NCBI RefSeq assembly: GCF_026339875.1 | Contig: NZ_JAPEPZ010000002.1 | Location: forward strand, 124,001 to 188,000 | From: Streptomyces sp. NBC_01571 | Lineage (GTDB): Bacteria; Actinomycetota; Actinomycetes; Streptomycetales; Streptomycetaceae | DNA: 64,000 bases | Reading direction: 5' to 3' | Shown: positions 24,657 to 33,473 of the stretch, piece by piece | Position numbering within the stretch: position 1 is the stretch's first letter | Layout: every line of letters begins with the position of its first letter | Position numbers and translations under genes: made by a program | Notes under the pieces: generated by a model | Databases searched by the model: none | What the model saw: the letters and a program-made list of their open reading frames with translations, nothing else | What the model was told of the DNA's origin: nothing

Positions 24657-25012
24657 CGGAACGCCTCCGTCAGGCCGCGGGCCGCGATAACGCGCATGAT
24701 CTCGTTGGTTCCTTCCGGGATCTGGTGGACACGGAGGTCTCGGACGATCTTCTCGATGCCATCGTCGCTCAGACAGCCGTACCTGCGGTGCAGTTGACGT
24801 GCCCGGTCGATCGCGGAGTACCCGGCGTCGGTGACGGACCGCTTGGCCAGAGCGCGGAGGTGGAGGGCCCGCACATCGCCACGGTCCGGGGCCTCGGCCG
24901 CCGGCGGACCAGCGCGCGGGCGACGGCCGGCTCGGTCGCCCTGTCCGCCGGCCTGAGCGGCCGGACGTTCCGGAAACCCTCGTCCTCGCGGCCGAGCAGC
25001 CGGTCGCGGGCA
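24653..25012 (-). pseudogene. C-terminal remnant of an acyl-CoA dehydrogenase (isobutyryl-CoA type)
   Basis: The terminal frame reads LAKRSVTDAGYSAIDRARQLHRRYGCLSDDGIEKIVRDLRV (a span) and HQIPEGTNEIMRVIAARGLTEAF, the C-terminal catalytic/FAD-contact region of acyl-CoA dehydrogenases. Upstream, another frame carries DRLLGREDEGFRNV, the motif normally ~90 residues before. The pieces are joined by frameshifts. The usual GGYGYL reads RRYGCL here. Its last codons overlap the hydrolase start, so this was the first gene of a valine operon. Confidence 0.82.
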
Positions 25013-25170
25013 ATCGGACACCGGACACCGGAAATGGAACGCCTCGGTCGCGCCACGCACGTTCTCGACACCGACACACTCGTGTCCTCGGCCCGGAACG
25101 AGGTGGGCGTCGCAGCATTCACTCCTCGGCCGGAGAGGAGGCCCCCGGCCGGCCCGGGCGGACCGCGTCG

Positions 25171-25638
25171 TCATCGGGGGGCTATGCGCTCCAGCACCCG
25201 GGCGGCCGCGGCGATGTCGCATCCCTCCAACCGGGAGAAGATGTGACGCCGCACACTCGCGAGATTCGTGGGCCAGGCCTGCTCAAGGTGTGACCGTCCT
25301 GAAGCGGTCAGGGAAGCGAGCCACCCTCGTCCGTCGTTCGGGCACCTCTTGCGCAGCACGAGCGACTGCGACTCCAGGCGGTTCACCACTCTGGTCATGC
25401 CGCTCACCGACATTCCGCACGTGTTCGCCAGGTCGCTCATGCGCAGTTGGCGGTCGGGGGCCTCGGAGAGGTGCACCAGTACCGTGTACTCCGTGCCGCT
25501 GATCGGTTGCTCCATGAGCATGTCGGCGTCGACGGCGCGGGACAGAGTCGCCGTCACTCTGCCGAGGGCCCGCAGGAACGCCTCCTCGTCAGCGGTGAGG
25601 GGCTTGACCGTCTGCTCAGGCTTGATCGCGTCCGCCAT
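25171..25638 (-). CDS. MarR-family regulator (copy A)
   Basis: The protein has 155 residues. Winged helix: TEYTVLVHLSEAPDRQLRMSDLANTCGMSVSGMTRVVNRLESQSLVLR (a span), wing with NDGRGWLASLTASGRSHLEQAW. Its C-terminal segment TNLASVRRHIFSRLEGCDIAAAARVLERI is nearly the same as that of the MarR protein at 40532, so the two are recent paralogues. TACACT (complement of 25645-25650) ends 6 nt before the ATG, giving a leaderless start; the symmetric ACACTGTGT over it could be an autoregulatory site. It lies at the upstream end of the decayed valine operon. Confidence 0.9.
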   Translation of the reverse strand: MADAIKPEQTVKPLTADEEAFLRALGRVTATLSRAVDADMLMEQPISGTEYTVLVHLSEAPDRQLRMSDLANTCGMSVSGMTRVVNRLESQSLVLRKRCPNDGRGWLASLTASGRSHLEQAWPTNLASVRRHIFSRLEGCDIAAAARVLERIAPR

Positions 25639-25964
25639 GAACACAGTGTAGGTGCCTGGTATCGGCCCCGTCCGAGGTGGATTCCGGGCCTGGACGAGCC
25701 GTGCCGGAGGTGGCAGCACGGCACGGCACCAGGCCGGTCGGACGGGCGGCGACTCGGCGGCTTCGACGACCCGACGCCTCGTCGGGATTCCTTGTCGCCC
25801 CTCGCGGCGGCGTTCCGCTGACGACGTAAGCCGAAACTCCGAGGTCCGGCTCCGGACCGGTGGTCGCCGTACGCGATCATTCGGTTCCGGCCAGTACGGT
25901 ACCTGTCTGCGGCGCGGCCCGACCGCCCGCGGCCAGCGGACCAGGAAGCGGAGAAGAACACCGG

Positions 25965-26762
25965 ATGAGCGTACGTTTCGAGGAGATCGACTGGCGGTCG
26001 ACGCCCATGGGCGAGATCAGTCTGCGTCGTCGCCGGCACCCGGTGTCAGGAGAGGACGTCTACGAGGTCAAGCTCGGCGACGAGTACCTGATGTCCAGCC
26101 TCTTCACCGAGGGCGAGGTCGAGCTGGCCCGGCTCGCTCTGGCGGAACTGCCCGAGGGCCCACTCGACGTCGCCGTGGGAGGGCTCGGTCTCGGGTACAC
26201 GGCCAGGGCGGCACTGGACGATCCGCGGGTGGGTTCGCTGATCGTGGTCGACGCTCTGGCCGACGTGATCGACTGGCACCGGCGCGGCCTCGTACCGCTC
26301 GGCGCCGGCCTGGTGTCGGACCCCCGGTGCAGGTTGGTACGCGGCGACTTCTTCGCGATGGCCGCGGGGAGCGCGGCGGCGGGTGGCCCGGTACCCGCGG
26401 ACGGTCCGCCGGTCGAGGGTGCGCAGGCCGCGGCCGTCGAGGCCGCGCGCGGGCTGGACCCGGAGACTCCCGGGCGCCGATTCCACGCGATCCTGCTGGA
26501 CGTCGACCACTCACCGCGTCATGTGCTGCACCCCGGCCACGCCGCGCTCTACCGCCGGGAGGGGCTGACCGCTCTCGCGGAACTCCTGTACCCCGGAGGC
26601 GTATTCGCGCTGTGGTCGAACGACCCGCCGGACAGCGAGTTCGGCTCGGTGCTCGCGGAGGTCTTTGTGGAGACCGCCGCACACGTGGTCGATTTTGACA
26701 ATCCGCTCCAGGGCGGGACCGCCGCCAACACCGTCTACGTGGCCCGCAGGCGTGCCGGATGA
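25965..26762 (+). CDS. Spermidine synthase-like (polyamine aminopropyltransferase fold) protein
   Basis: The protein has 265 residues. Rossmann-type methyltransferase-like core: DVAVGGLGLGYTARAALDDPRV, then VVDALADVIDWHRRGLVPL with the acidic residue ending strand 2, RLVRGDFFAM, and FHAILLDVDHSPRHVL. Such SpeE-like proteins transfer aminopropyl groups or are orphan homologues in Streptomyces; the strict polyamine-binding residues cannot be confirmed. A low-complexity insert (GSAAAGGPVPADGPPVEGAQAAA) is present. GGAGA precedes the ATG. Confidence 0.75.
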   Translation: MSVRFEEIDWRSTPMGEISLRRRRHPVSGEDVYEVKLGDEYLMSSLFTEGEVELARLALAELPEGPLDVAVGGLGLGYTARAALDDPRVGSLIVVDALADVIDWHRRGLVPLGAGLVSDPRCRLVRGDFFAMAAGSAAAGGPVPADGPPVEGAQAAAVEAARGLDPETPGRRFHAILLDVDHSPRHVLHPGHAALYRREGLTALAELLYPGGVFALWSNDPPDSEFGSVLAEVFVETAAHVVDFDNPLQGGTAANTVYVARRRAG

Positions 26763-26787
26763 GGTGACCCGGTCCGGCCCCCGGGAC

Positions 26788-26822
26788 GAGACCGCCGCTT
26801 CCTGTCGGGAGGCGGCGGTCTC
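26788..26822. terminator. Bidirectional hairpin terminator
   Basis: GAGACCGCCGC pairs perfectly with GCGGCGGTCTC, 26 nt after the synthase-like stop and 60 nt beyond the convergent glucanase stop. Confidence 0.88.
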
Positions 26823-26881
26823 CGCCTGGAGGCCATCGGGTCGCTCCGGAGGACCTGGGGTGGGGTCCGGGGAGGCGTGTC

Positions 26882-29242
26882 CTAGCCGGTGTAGGCCTCC
26901 AGTTCCGACAACTGCGCGGCGGGCCACCCGGTGTTACCCGTGACGGTGACCCTCAGATAGCGGGTGGAGGAGCCGGGCAGGGTGACGGTCGCGGTGTTCC
27001 CGCTCGCCGGATCGAAGGCGTAGCCCGCCGAGGGCTTGAGCGTGGTGTAGGTGTTGTTGTCGGTGCTGCCCAGGATGCTCAGGGTCTGGGTGCGGGTGCC
27101 CCAGGCGGACGCCGGGGGCAGTTTGAGGACGACGCGCTTCACCGCCTTCGAGGCACCGAGGTCGACCGTGACCGACTGGGGGAAGGAGTTGTTCGCGCTC
27201 TCCCAGTAGGTGTCGGCGTTGCCGTCCACGGCGTTGGCGGCACGGTAGACGTCGGTGTGGCTGGTCTCGGTGACCGGCCGGTTCTTGGCGAGGTTGACGG
27301 TGGGGTCCGTCGAGGGCTCGGTCGGTGGGTCGGTGGGCGGGTCCGTCGGCGGCGGTGCGCCTCCGCCCGGTACTCCCCCGTTGGTCCACTTCGGATCGGG
27401 CCAGGTGCCGGTGCAGACCGGAGGGTCCGCGTACCAGCCGCTGTTGCCGGCGCCGCGGGTGATCTCGAACCCGGATCCGATGCAGTTGTGGATCGGGTTG
27501 GACTGGCCGATGTTGGTGGCCGTGACGTTGCTGAAGGACGCCGTGCCCGGAGCCTGGATCTGGAGGGCGTAGGTACCGGCTCCGTCGATGCGTACGTGGT
27601 CGAAGTGGAGGCCTCGCGTCGCCCCCTCGATCAGCATGATCGCGGCGTACGAACTGTCCAGGATCTCGCTGTCGGTGATGTTGATGGTCGCGTCGACCGG
27701 TTCGTTGAGCCCGCTGAACCAGACCGCGCCGACGCCGAACTGCCAGTTGTAGTCGTTGTTCCCGGTCCGGATCAGGGTGTTGCGGGCCGCCGTGATGGTT
27801 CCGGACACGGCGGTGCCCTGACCGGAGTTGACGCCGGGATAGCGGTTGGCGATGTGCAGGCCGCCACCGTTGGTGAGGGTGTCCGCCATGACGTTGTCGG
27901 AGATCGTGATGTCCTTGCCGCCGTACGTCACGATGTTGTTGGCGAGGATCGGCAGGACCACCGTGTTGAAGGTGAACTTGTTCTTGACGTTGGGCACGCT
28001 CTCCGCCCACATCGCCAGTCCGTCATCACCCGAGTTGCGCACGAAGGTGTTGGTGACCGTGGAGTTGGTGACACCCATGTGGAAGTTGACGCCGTCGGCG
28101 GTCTGATCGAGGATGCGGCTGTTCTTGATGGTGAAGTTGTCCATCGGCCCGTCCATCCAGGCCCCGCATTTCGTGTGCTGCATCCACACGTTGTCGACCG
28201 TCGAGTTCGACAGCGCGCCACCGATGGCGTTGACCTGGTCGTCGTCCACCCGCTCGCGGATGTCCCCGATGATGGCGAAGTCCTTGAGGGTGACGTTCTT
28301 GCTGCCGCCCTGGTTGGCGTACTTGCCGTAGACGCCGACGGCCTTCGCCCGGTTCGACGGGTCGCGACCGGTCAGAACGCTGTACCAGGGACCCGCGCCC
28401 GCCAGGGTCACCTGGTCCACGACGATGTGGTCGCGCACGTCGTACGTGCCCTGCGGGATGTAGACCGTCCTGCCCTGTGCCTTGCCCGCGTCGACCGCGG
28501 CCTGGATCTTGGCGGTCGAATCCGACGCGCCGGTGGGGTCGGCGCCGAAGTCACTGACGACGTCCAGGGCCCCGGACGGCTTACCGATCGGCGCACCCGC
28601 CTGCTCGAAGTCCGCGAGGTCGATGGTGAACGTCGGTGAGTCGCTCGTGGACGACACCTGCAGCCGCACCTTGCTGCCCGCCGGCAGCGTGGAGCCGAAC
28701 ATGGTCCTGGTCTCGTCGTAGAAGTGGTGCGGGTTGGTGTCGCCGGGGTTGTTGTTGAAGGGGTAACCGCCGTAGTACCAACCGTACTTGGACGTCACCG
28801 GGACGGTCTTGAGCTGATTGCCGTCGACCTTGAGGTCCATCGTCGCGCTGCGGCCCGTGCCGGCGGCGTTGTCCGGCAGCGAGTAGCGGAACGACATGGC
28901 GTTCGCGGGAGCCGTCAGCGTGAACTCGACGTACTCGCCGGTCGCGTCGAGCGTCACCGCCTGCCGGCCGGACGCTTCGGAGGGCAGTCGGCCGTACAGA
29001 CGGTCCGGGCCGATCAGTGTGCCGTTCGTGGCCGCGTACTCGGCCTCCTGTTCCTTGAACGGCACGGTGGCACCGCGGCCGGAGATGCCGACGGGTGAGG
29101 GGGCGGGGACCCCGGCCGCGGAGGCGGCGGGAGCGGAGAGTGCCACGGCGGCGATCGCGCCGGCCGCGGCCAGGGCGAGCGACACCGAGGCGGAGAGGCC
29201 GCGTTGCAGCGTTCTGCGTCGGGAGGAAGGAGTCACAGTCAT
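26882..29242 (-). CDS. Secreted GH87-type alpha-1,3-glucanase (mutanase/mycodextranase) with two carbohydrate-binding-like domains
   Basis: The protein has 786 residues. Signal peptide ending APAASAAG; residues ~50-195 form a beta-sandwich CBM35-like module (KEQEAEYAATNGTLIGPDRLYGRL). From ~200 a right-handed beta-helix starts (DVVSDFGADPTGASDSTAKIQ, the pectate-lyase_3 entry), with HCMD-like repeats through the core. The family's three catalytic aspartates are visible in ADGVNFHMG (~383) and SGDDGLAMW (~406-407); the +23/+24 spacing equals that of characterised GH87 enzymes. A PPTDPP linker leads to a C-terminal discoidin (F5/8C) domain. It degrades alpha-1,3-glucan of fungal walls or dental-type glucans. 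AAGGA precedes the ATG; ATAATA at 29344-29349 may be its -10 box. Confidence 0.87.
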   Translation of the reverse strand: MTVTPSSRRRTLQRGLSASVSLALAAAGAIAAVALSAPAASAAGVPAPSPVGISGRGATVPFKEQEAEYAATNGTLIGPDRLYGRLPSEASGRQAVTLDATGEYVEFTLTAPANAMSFRYSLPDNAAGTGRSATMDLKVDGNQLKTVPVTSKYGWYYGGYPFNNNPGDTNPHHFYDETRTMFGSTLPAGSKVRLQVSSTSDSPTFTIDLADFEQAGAPIGKPSGALDVVSDFGADPTGASDSTAKIQAAVDAGKAQGRTVYIPQGTYDVRDHIVVDQVTLAGAGPWYSVLTGRDPSNRAKAVGVYGKYANQGGSKNVTLKDFAIIGDIRERVDDDQVNAIGGALSNSTVDNVWMQHTKCGAWMDGPMDNFTIKNSRILDQTADGVNFHMGVTNSTVTNTFVRNSGDDGLAMWAESVPNVKNKFTFNTVVLPILANNIVTYGGKDITISDNVMADTLTNGGGLHIANRYPGVNSGQGTAVSGTITAARNTLIRTGNNDYNWQFGVGAVWFSGLNEPVDATINITDSEILDSSYAAIMLIEGATRGLHFDHVRIDGAGTYALQIQAPGTASFSNVTATNIGQSNPIHNCIGSGFEITRGAGNSGWYADPPVCTGTWPDPKWTNGGVPGGGAPPPTDPPTDPPTEPSTDPTVNLAKNRPVTETSHTDVYRAANAVDGNADTYWESANNSFPQSVTVDLGASKAVKRVVLKLPPASAWGTRTQTLSILGSTDNNTYTTLKPSAGYAFDPASGNTATVTLPGSSTRYLRVTVTGNTGWPAAQLSELEAYTG

Positions 29243-29500
29243 GCGTCCTTCGGGCTTCGTGGGGGTGCGCGGACGCGAGAAGGCTAGAAGCGCGGGTGCA
29301 GGAAGTCCATGAGCTTGCGCAAAATTCGAATGGTTCGTCGCAAATAATAGACGTGCCCGATTGCCGATCGCGCCCGGATCACCGCCCGTACGGGCACGGG
29401 ATCCACGACTCGTCCGGAGCTGAGGAGCGCCTCGGCCGGGCGGACCGTAGCGTGAAAGGGCAGGTCGAGCAGCAGGGGCACGGACAGGGAGACGGTGACC

Positions 29501-30736
29501 ATGCAGGGGATGGATTACGAGGCCCTGTTCGCCGCCACACCGAGCCCGTATCTGGTGCTGGGCCGGGACCTGGTGATCGTGGAGGTCAACCAGGCCTATC
29601 TGGAGGCGACGGGCCGGAGCAGACAGGACCTGCTCGGGCAGCGCATCTTCGACGCCTTCCCCGACAACCCGGACAACTCCGAGGCCGACGGTGTGGAGAA
29701 CCTGAGCGCCTCGCTGGAACGGGTGCTGACCTCGCACGAGCCGGACACGATGGCGCTCCAGCGGTACGACATCCCGGTCATGGGTCGCCCCGGAAGCTTC
29801 GAGGAGCGGTGGTGGTCCCCGATCAACACACCGATCATCGGGCAGGACGGCCGGGTGACCTGGATCATCCACCGGGTGGAGGACGTGACGGCGTTCGTCC
29901 AGGCGCACGCGACATGGAATGCGCCTGGGAAGCACTTGACGGAGCGTGACGCCCTGGAGGCCGAACTGTACGGCCGGGCGCGGGAACTCCAACGGCTGAA
30001 CGAGGAACTGCGGAACGCCCACACCCGCGAGCGTCAGGTCGCTGTCACGCTTCAGGAGGCCATGCTCCAGTCACCGGACCTCGCCCGGCACCAGGACGTC
30101 GCGGTGCGTTATCTGCCTGCCGCCGGCTCGCTCAACGTGTGCGGCGACTGGTACGACGTGGTCGACCTGGCGGACGGCCGTTTCGCGGTGGCGGTCGGCG
30201 ATGTCGTCGGCCACGGGCTGGAGGCGGCCGCCGTGATGGGGATGCTGCGCAGTGCCCTGAGCGCCGCGATCCGGGCGCTGGAGCGGCCCGCCCAGGCGCT
30301 CGAGGTGCTGGGCCTGTACGCGCGCTCGCTGGAGGGCGCTCTGAACACCACCGTCGTCAAGGCGATGGTGGATCCTCGCAGTCACTTGATCATCTACAGC
30401 AACGCGGGCCACCCACCCCCTGTACTGGTGCATCCGGACGGTAGGTGCATGTTGCTGGACGAGGCGGTCGACCCGCCGCTGGGAGCCCGGCCCCAGCACG
30501 TTCCGCGCCCCCAGGCGGGTCAGCCCTACGCTCCCGGGGACACCCTCGTTCTGTACACCGACGGACTCATCGAGCGCCGCGACGAGGACATCGACGCGGG
30601 ACTGGCCAGGCTGACCGAGGCGCTCGGGCGCCACAGGTTCCTGAGCCCGGAGCGCCTGGCGGACGCCCTGCTGGCCGACCTCGGTATGGTCCGCGGCGCC
30701 CATGACGACATCGCTCTTGTCGTCGTCCGGCTGTGA
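29501..30736 (+). CDS. PAS-domain PP2C (SpoIIE/RsbU-type) serine phosphatase
   Basis: The protein has 411 residues. A PAS domain fills residues 1-130 (YEALFAATPSPYLVLGRDLVIVEVN, ATGRSRQDLLGQRIFDAFPDN), then a helical linker (LEAELYGRARELQRLNEELRN). The phosphatase domain carries intact metal motifs: CGDWYDVVDLADGRFAVAVGDVVGHGLEA and the final DDIALVVVR. Such enzymes dephosphorylate anti-anti-sigma factors in sigma-B-like partner switches. GGGAG is 9 nt upstream of ATG 29501; a GTG at 29495 is possible. It diverges from the glucanase gene. Confidence 0.92.
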   Translation: MQGMDYEALFAATPSPYLVLGRDLVIVEVNQAYLEATGRSRQDLLGQRIFDAFPDNPDNSEADGVENLSASLERVLTSHEPDTMALQRYDIPVMGRPGSFEERWWSPINTPIIGQDGRVTWIIHRVEDVTAFVQAHATWNAPGKHLTERDALEAELYGRARELQRLNEELRNAHTRERQVAVTLQEAMLQSPDLARHQDVAVRYLPAAGSLNVCGDWYDVVDLADGRFAVAVGDVVGHGLEAAAVMGMLRSALSAAIRALERPAQALEVLGLYARSLEGALNTTVVKAMVDPRSHLIIYSNAGHPPPVLVHPDGRCMLLDEAVDPPLGARPQHVPRPQAGQPYAPGDTLVLYTDGLIERRDEDIDAGLARLTEALGRHRFLSPERLADALLADLGMVRGAHDDIALVVVRL

Positions 30737-30739
30737 TGT

Positions 30740-30766
30740 CCCGGGTCTGTCGACGACAGACCCGGG
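30740..30766 (+). terminator. Perfect 13-bp stem terminator after the phosphatase gene
   Basis: CCCGGGTCTGTCG, one base, then its exact inverse, starting 4 nt after the stop codon. Confidence 0.9.
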
Positions 30767-30804
30767 AACCGAGCCGGCACGCGTCAGTCCCGACTCCTCG
30801 GGAT

Positions 30805-30882
30805 TCAGGACTGGGGCCGCCGCCTGTGGTTGGCGGCGTGCTTACGGCGGGCCTTCTTCTTCCGGCGTCGCTTCGAGGACAT
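30805..30882 (-). CDS. 50S ribosomal protein bL37 (25 aa)
   Basis: A 25-codon frame begins at ATG 30880-30882 behind a perfect AGGAGG and reads MSSKRRRKKKARRKHAANHR followed by RRPQS. The basic composition and the KHAANHRRRP end match bL37, the short actinobacterial large-subunit protein first seen in mycobacterial ribosome structures (KY-KANHGKRPN type). It has its own ribosome site and sits alone between a phosphatase terminator and DUF1345. Its small size explains why it is easily missed. Confidence 0.85.
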   Translation of the reverse strand: MSSKRRRKKKARRKHAANHRRRPQS

Positions 30883-30987
30883 GGAAAGCCTCCTGATGAC
30901 ACGCTCGGGGATTTCGGCCAACCATCATTTCACAAGGGCCCCGACCGGGCGATTCGCGCGCGTCACCCGTCTCGGCACCGCTCCGGA

Positions 30988-31614
30988 TCAGTGACTGACG
31001 ATTCCCACGACGAGGTTGATGGCGGTGGCGAGAATGCTGGTCCCGAAAACGTACGACAGGAGACAGTGCCGCAGCACCAGGGCGCGGATCCTCGGACTCG
31101 AGACGCTGGTGTCCGAGACCTGGTAGGTCATTCCCAGGTTGTAACTGAAGTAGAGGAAGTCCCTGTACGCCGGTGGCTGCTCGGAGTTGAAGTCGATCCC
31201 GCCCGCGGACTCCGGGTAGTAGAGGTAGGCGTAGCGGGTGGCGTACATCAGGTGAAGTGCCGCCCAGGCCGTGAACACACCGGCAAGGGCCGTCGCGGCA
31301 TGCGTGGGGTCGGAGTTGCCGACCAGAAGCACGACGATGCCGACCAGGCCGCACACGGCGGCCGCGATCACCACCAGTTCCTCGGCGAGGGGCCGCAGAT
31401 CCTCACGTCGCGCGTGGCGTCGAGTCGCCGTCGCGTCCATCGGCCACAGAACGATCCAGCCCGCAACGACGAAGAAGGCTTCGGTCGCCGCGATGCCGGC
31501 CAGGATGCCCAGTGTCGTGTCGACGGTGACACCGACGGCGACGCCCGTCACCACCCCGACGACCACCGCGCAAGCGAGCCTGGGAATGGCGGAGATCGGC
31601 AACCAGCTGCTCAT
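30988..31614 (-). CDS. DUF1345 membrane protein
   Basis: The protein has 208 residues with five hydrophobic helices. The DUF1345 signature lies in [20 protein letters not shown], then [31 protein letters not shown] and a final helix [21 protein letters not shown]. Function is unknown; the conserved Tyr/Asp-rich loop faces one membrane side. ATG at 31614 is preceded by TAGAGT 8 nt upstream and no clear Shine-Dalgarno. Confidence 0.88.
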   Translation of the reverse strand: MSSWLPISAIPRLACAVVVGVVTGVAVGVTVDTTLGILAGIAATEAFFVVAGWIVLWPMDATATRRHARREDLRPLAEELVVIAAAVCGLVGIVVLLVGNSDPTHAATALAGVFTAWAALHLMYATRYAYLYYPESAGGIDFNSEQPPAYRDFLYFSYNLGMTYQVSDTSVSSPRIRALVLRHCLLSYVFGTSILATAINLVVGIVSH

Positions 31615-31846
31615 ACGTCCGCACTCTAACGGCTTCGTCCCTGGTCAGCGCCCCGACAGCCTGCCGTTTGGACCAGGCTGCGCCGAGGCCCGGTGCCCTG
31701 CCCCGAGTCCCGCCGCATGGTCCGAACGACAGGTCCTAGCCCGCATGGGCCAACGGACGCGCGTGTCACGGCCCCGGACGGCAGGGTGTTGGTGCGGGCC
31801 CCGGAGCGGCATGCGGGATGACGAGCACCTACGGCCGGGAGGATCC

Positions 31847-32512
31847 ATGCGGGAGAAGCCGCTGAGCAAGATCGGCGACGAACTGTTGCGCCTGCGCCAC
31901 GGCTTGTCGCACACCTCGGAGCACCGGTCGCCACCCGCCGGGTTCGGCGTCGACCGATCGCTCGTCAGCGGCTTCGTGGCCGGTGAGCTCTCCCAGCAGG
32001 AGGAGGCTGAACTCGCTCGGCAGACGGCGATGCTGATGCCCTTCCACTGGTCGCAGCCCAACAGCTACGCCTCGATCATGTCCCAGATCACGGATCACCT
32101 TGGTGGTCAGCGGGGGCTGGTGACCTGGCTGGACCGCTTTCCCGGTCTGCCGCGGCTGGTGGCTCGTCTCTACGTCCTCATGGGGATCCTCGACCGGTAC
32201 AGCGAGAACGCCGCCGTGGTCACCGCATTGCGCGAACTCCGCGAGCGGACGCCCTATCCGGCGGGCCTCAAGGGCTACCTCGTACCGGAAACCGATGACG
32301 ACACACTCGCCGGCATCGCCTTCAGGATCGAGGAGCTTCTCGGTGACGAGGAAAAGGACAGGGCCGTCGACCTGGCGCTCGCCACGACGGCCTGTCTGCG
32401 GCAGATCGCGCCGCGCGCCGAAGAGATGGACCCCGAGGTCGGTGACCTGGGCGAGGTGATGGACCACAGCCGGCAGGACATCCAGGACGCGGCCGCCGAA
32501 GCCCGAACCTGA
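31847..32512 (+). CDS. Conserved hypothetical protein
   Basis: The protein has 221 residues, soluble, mostly helical and acidic at the C-terminus. I do not recognise a domain. Distinct stretches are MPFHWSQPNSYASIMSQITDHLGGQRGLVTWLDRFPG (a span), ARLYVLMGILDRYSENAAVV and a conserved-looking DDTLAGIAFRIEELLGDEEKD. GGGAGGA lies 6-10 nt upstream of the ATG. It is a single gene between DUF1345 and the GreA-like gene; context gives no function. Confidence 0.7.
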   Translation: MREKPLSKIGDELLRLRHGLSHTSEHRSPPAGFGVDRSLVSGFVAGELSQQEEAELARQTAMLMPFHWSQPNSYASIMSQITDHLGGQRGLVTWLDRFPGLPRLVARLYVLMGILDRYSENAAVVTALRELRERTPYPAGLKGYLVPETDDDTLAGIAFRIEELLGDEEKDRAVDLALATTACLRQIAPRAEEMDPEVGDLGEVMDHSRQDIQDAAAEART

Positions 32513-32688
32513 GACACCACGTCGTCCCGGGCTCGCTCCTGCCGAGCACGTCGCCCGCCCGCCCGTCCGTCCGTCCGGCGATCGGAGCGCAGGACTCGTC
32601 CTCGCGGTTCCAAGTGGCGGGCTACATGGCGACTTTGACAAAATGGACGGTTTTCATTTCTCCCGTGTCCCACCCCTCAGGAGCAGGA

Positions 32689-33168
32689 ATGACCAGCGAA
32701 CCCGCGCCGATCAGCGAAGCCGCCCGTCACGCCCTCGAACAAGAGCTTGCCGACGTCCGCGCGGAACGCCGGACGGTCGCGGCGACCCTGCGGAACACCG
32801 ACACGGTCGGTGACCACGCCGACCAGGCCGACGAGTTGCAGCGCGCCAATGACCTGGAACACCTCGACGCCCGCATCTCGGATATCACCGCACGACTCGG
32901 TCAGGCGGCCGACGCCGGCAGCCCCTCCACCGACGTGGTCGGTGTGGGCAGTACGGTCACGGTGCGGTTCGCCGACGGCACGGTGGAGACCTTCCAGATC
33001 GGCGATGTGGCCGAGGAGTTGGACCAGACACTGGTCACGGCCGACAGTCCACTCGGGCGCGCCCTCCTGGGCCGCCGGCCCGGAGACCCGGTGCACTACA
33101 ACACGCCCGAGAGGAAGGTCACGGCGGTGGTGGTGTCCCTCGGGAGGGCTCCCGGTGGACAGGAGTGA
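32689..33168 (+). CDS. GreA/GreB-family elongation-factor-like protein
   Basis: The protein has 159 residues. An N-terminal coiled coil (ARHALEQELADVRAERRTVAATL, QRANDLEHLDARISDITARLGQ) is followed by the FKBP-like C-terminal domain (VVGVGSTVTVRFADGTVETFQIGD, DSPLGRALLGRRPGDPVHY). GreA reaches through the RNA polymerase secondary channel to rescue backtracked complexes. The acidic tip between the coiled-coil helices is less clear here, so it may be a Gre-related regulator rather than housekeeping GreA. AGGAGCAGGA precedes the ATG. Confidence 0.87.
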   Translation: MTSEPAPISEAARHALEQELADVRAERRTVAATLRNTDTVGDHADQADELQRANDLEHLDARISDITARLGQAADAGSPSTDVVGVGSTVTVRFADGTVETFQIGDVAEELDQTLVTADSPLGRALLGRRPGDPVHYNTPERKVTAVVVSLGRAPGGQE

Positions 33169-33191
33169 TTGATCCGTGGGCGGGCTCGGGT

Positions 33192-33473
33192 TCAGCCCTG
33201 GTAGCGGGTGGGCGGGAAGGGGGGACGTGTCTTCCGGGTGCCCGTGCCCGTCGGGATCTCACCCGTGTCCGCCTCACGGTCGATCTCGTCCCGCTCGGCC
33301 TGGTAGTCGGCCTCCGGACTCGGTGACTTACCGGTACGCAGGTCCACGTCCTTGCGGTCGCGTTGCGTCCGCTGGGCGAGATCTTCCTGGTCGGGGCGCC
33401 TGGGCAGCCCCCTGCTGTGGCCCTCCTCCGGGTTGCCCTCGACAGCTCGGTTGGACTTGTGGTGGTGTGCCAT
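33192..33473 (-). CDS. Small hydrophilic hypothetical protein
   Basis: The protein has 93 residues, highly charged and probably disordered: MAHHHKSNRAVEGNPEEGHS, RPDQEDLAQRTQRDRKDVDL and PEADYQAERDEIDREADTG. No domain is recognised. GGAGGAGG upstream of the ATG supports translation. It is convergent with the GreA-like gene and 23 nt from its stop. Confidence 0.6.
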   Translation of the reverse strand: MAHHHKSNRAVEGNPEEGHSRGLPRRPDQEDLAQRTQRDRKDVDLRTGKSPSPEADYQAERDEIDREADTGEIPTGTGTRKTRPPFPPTRYQG

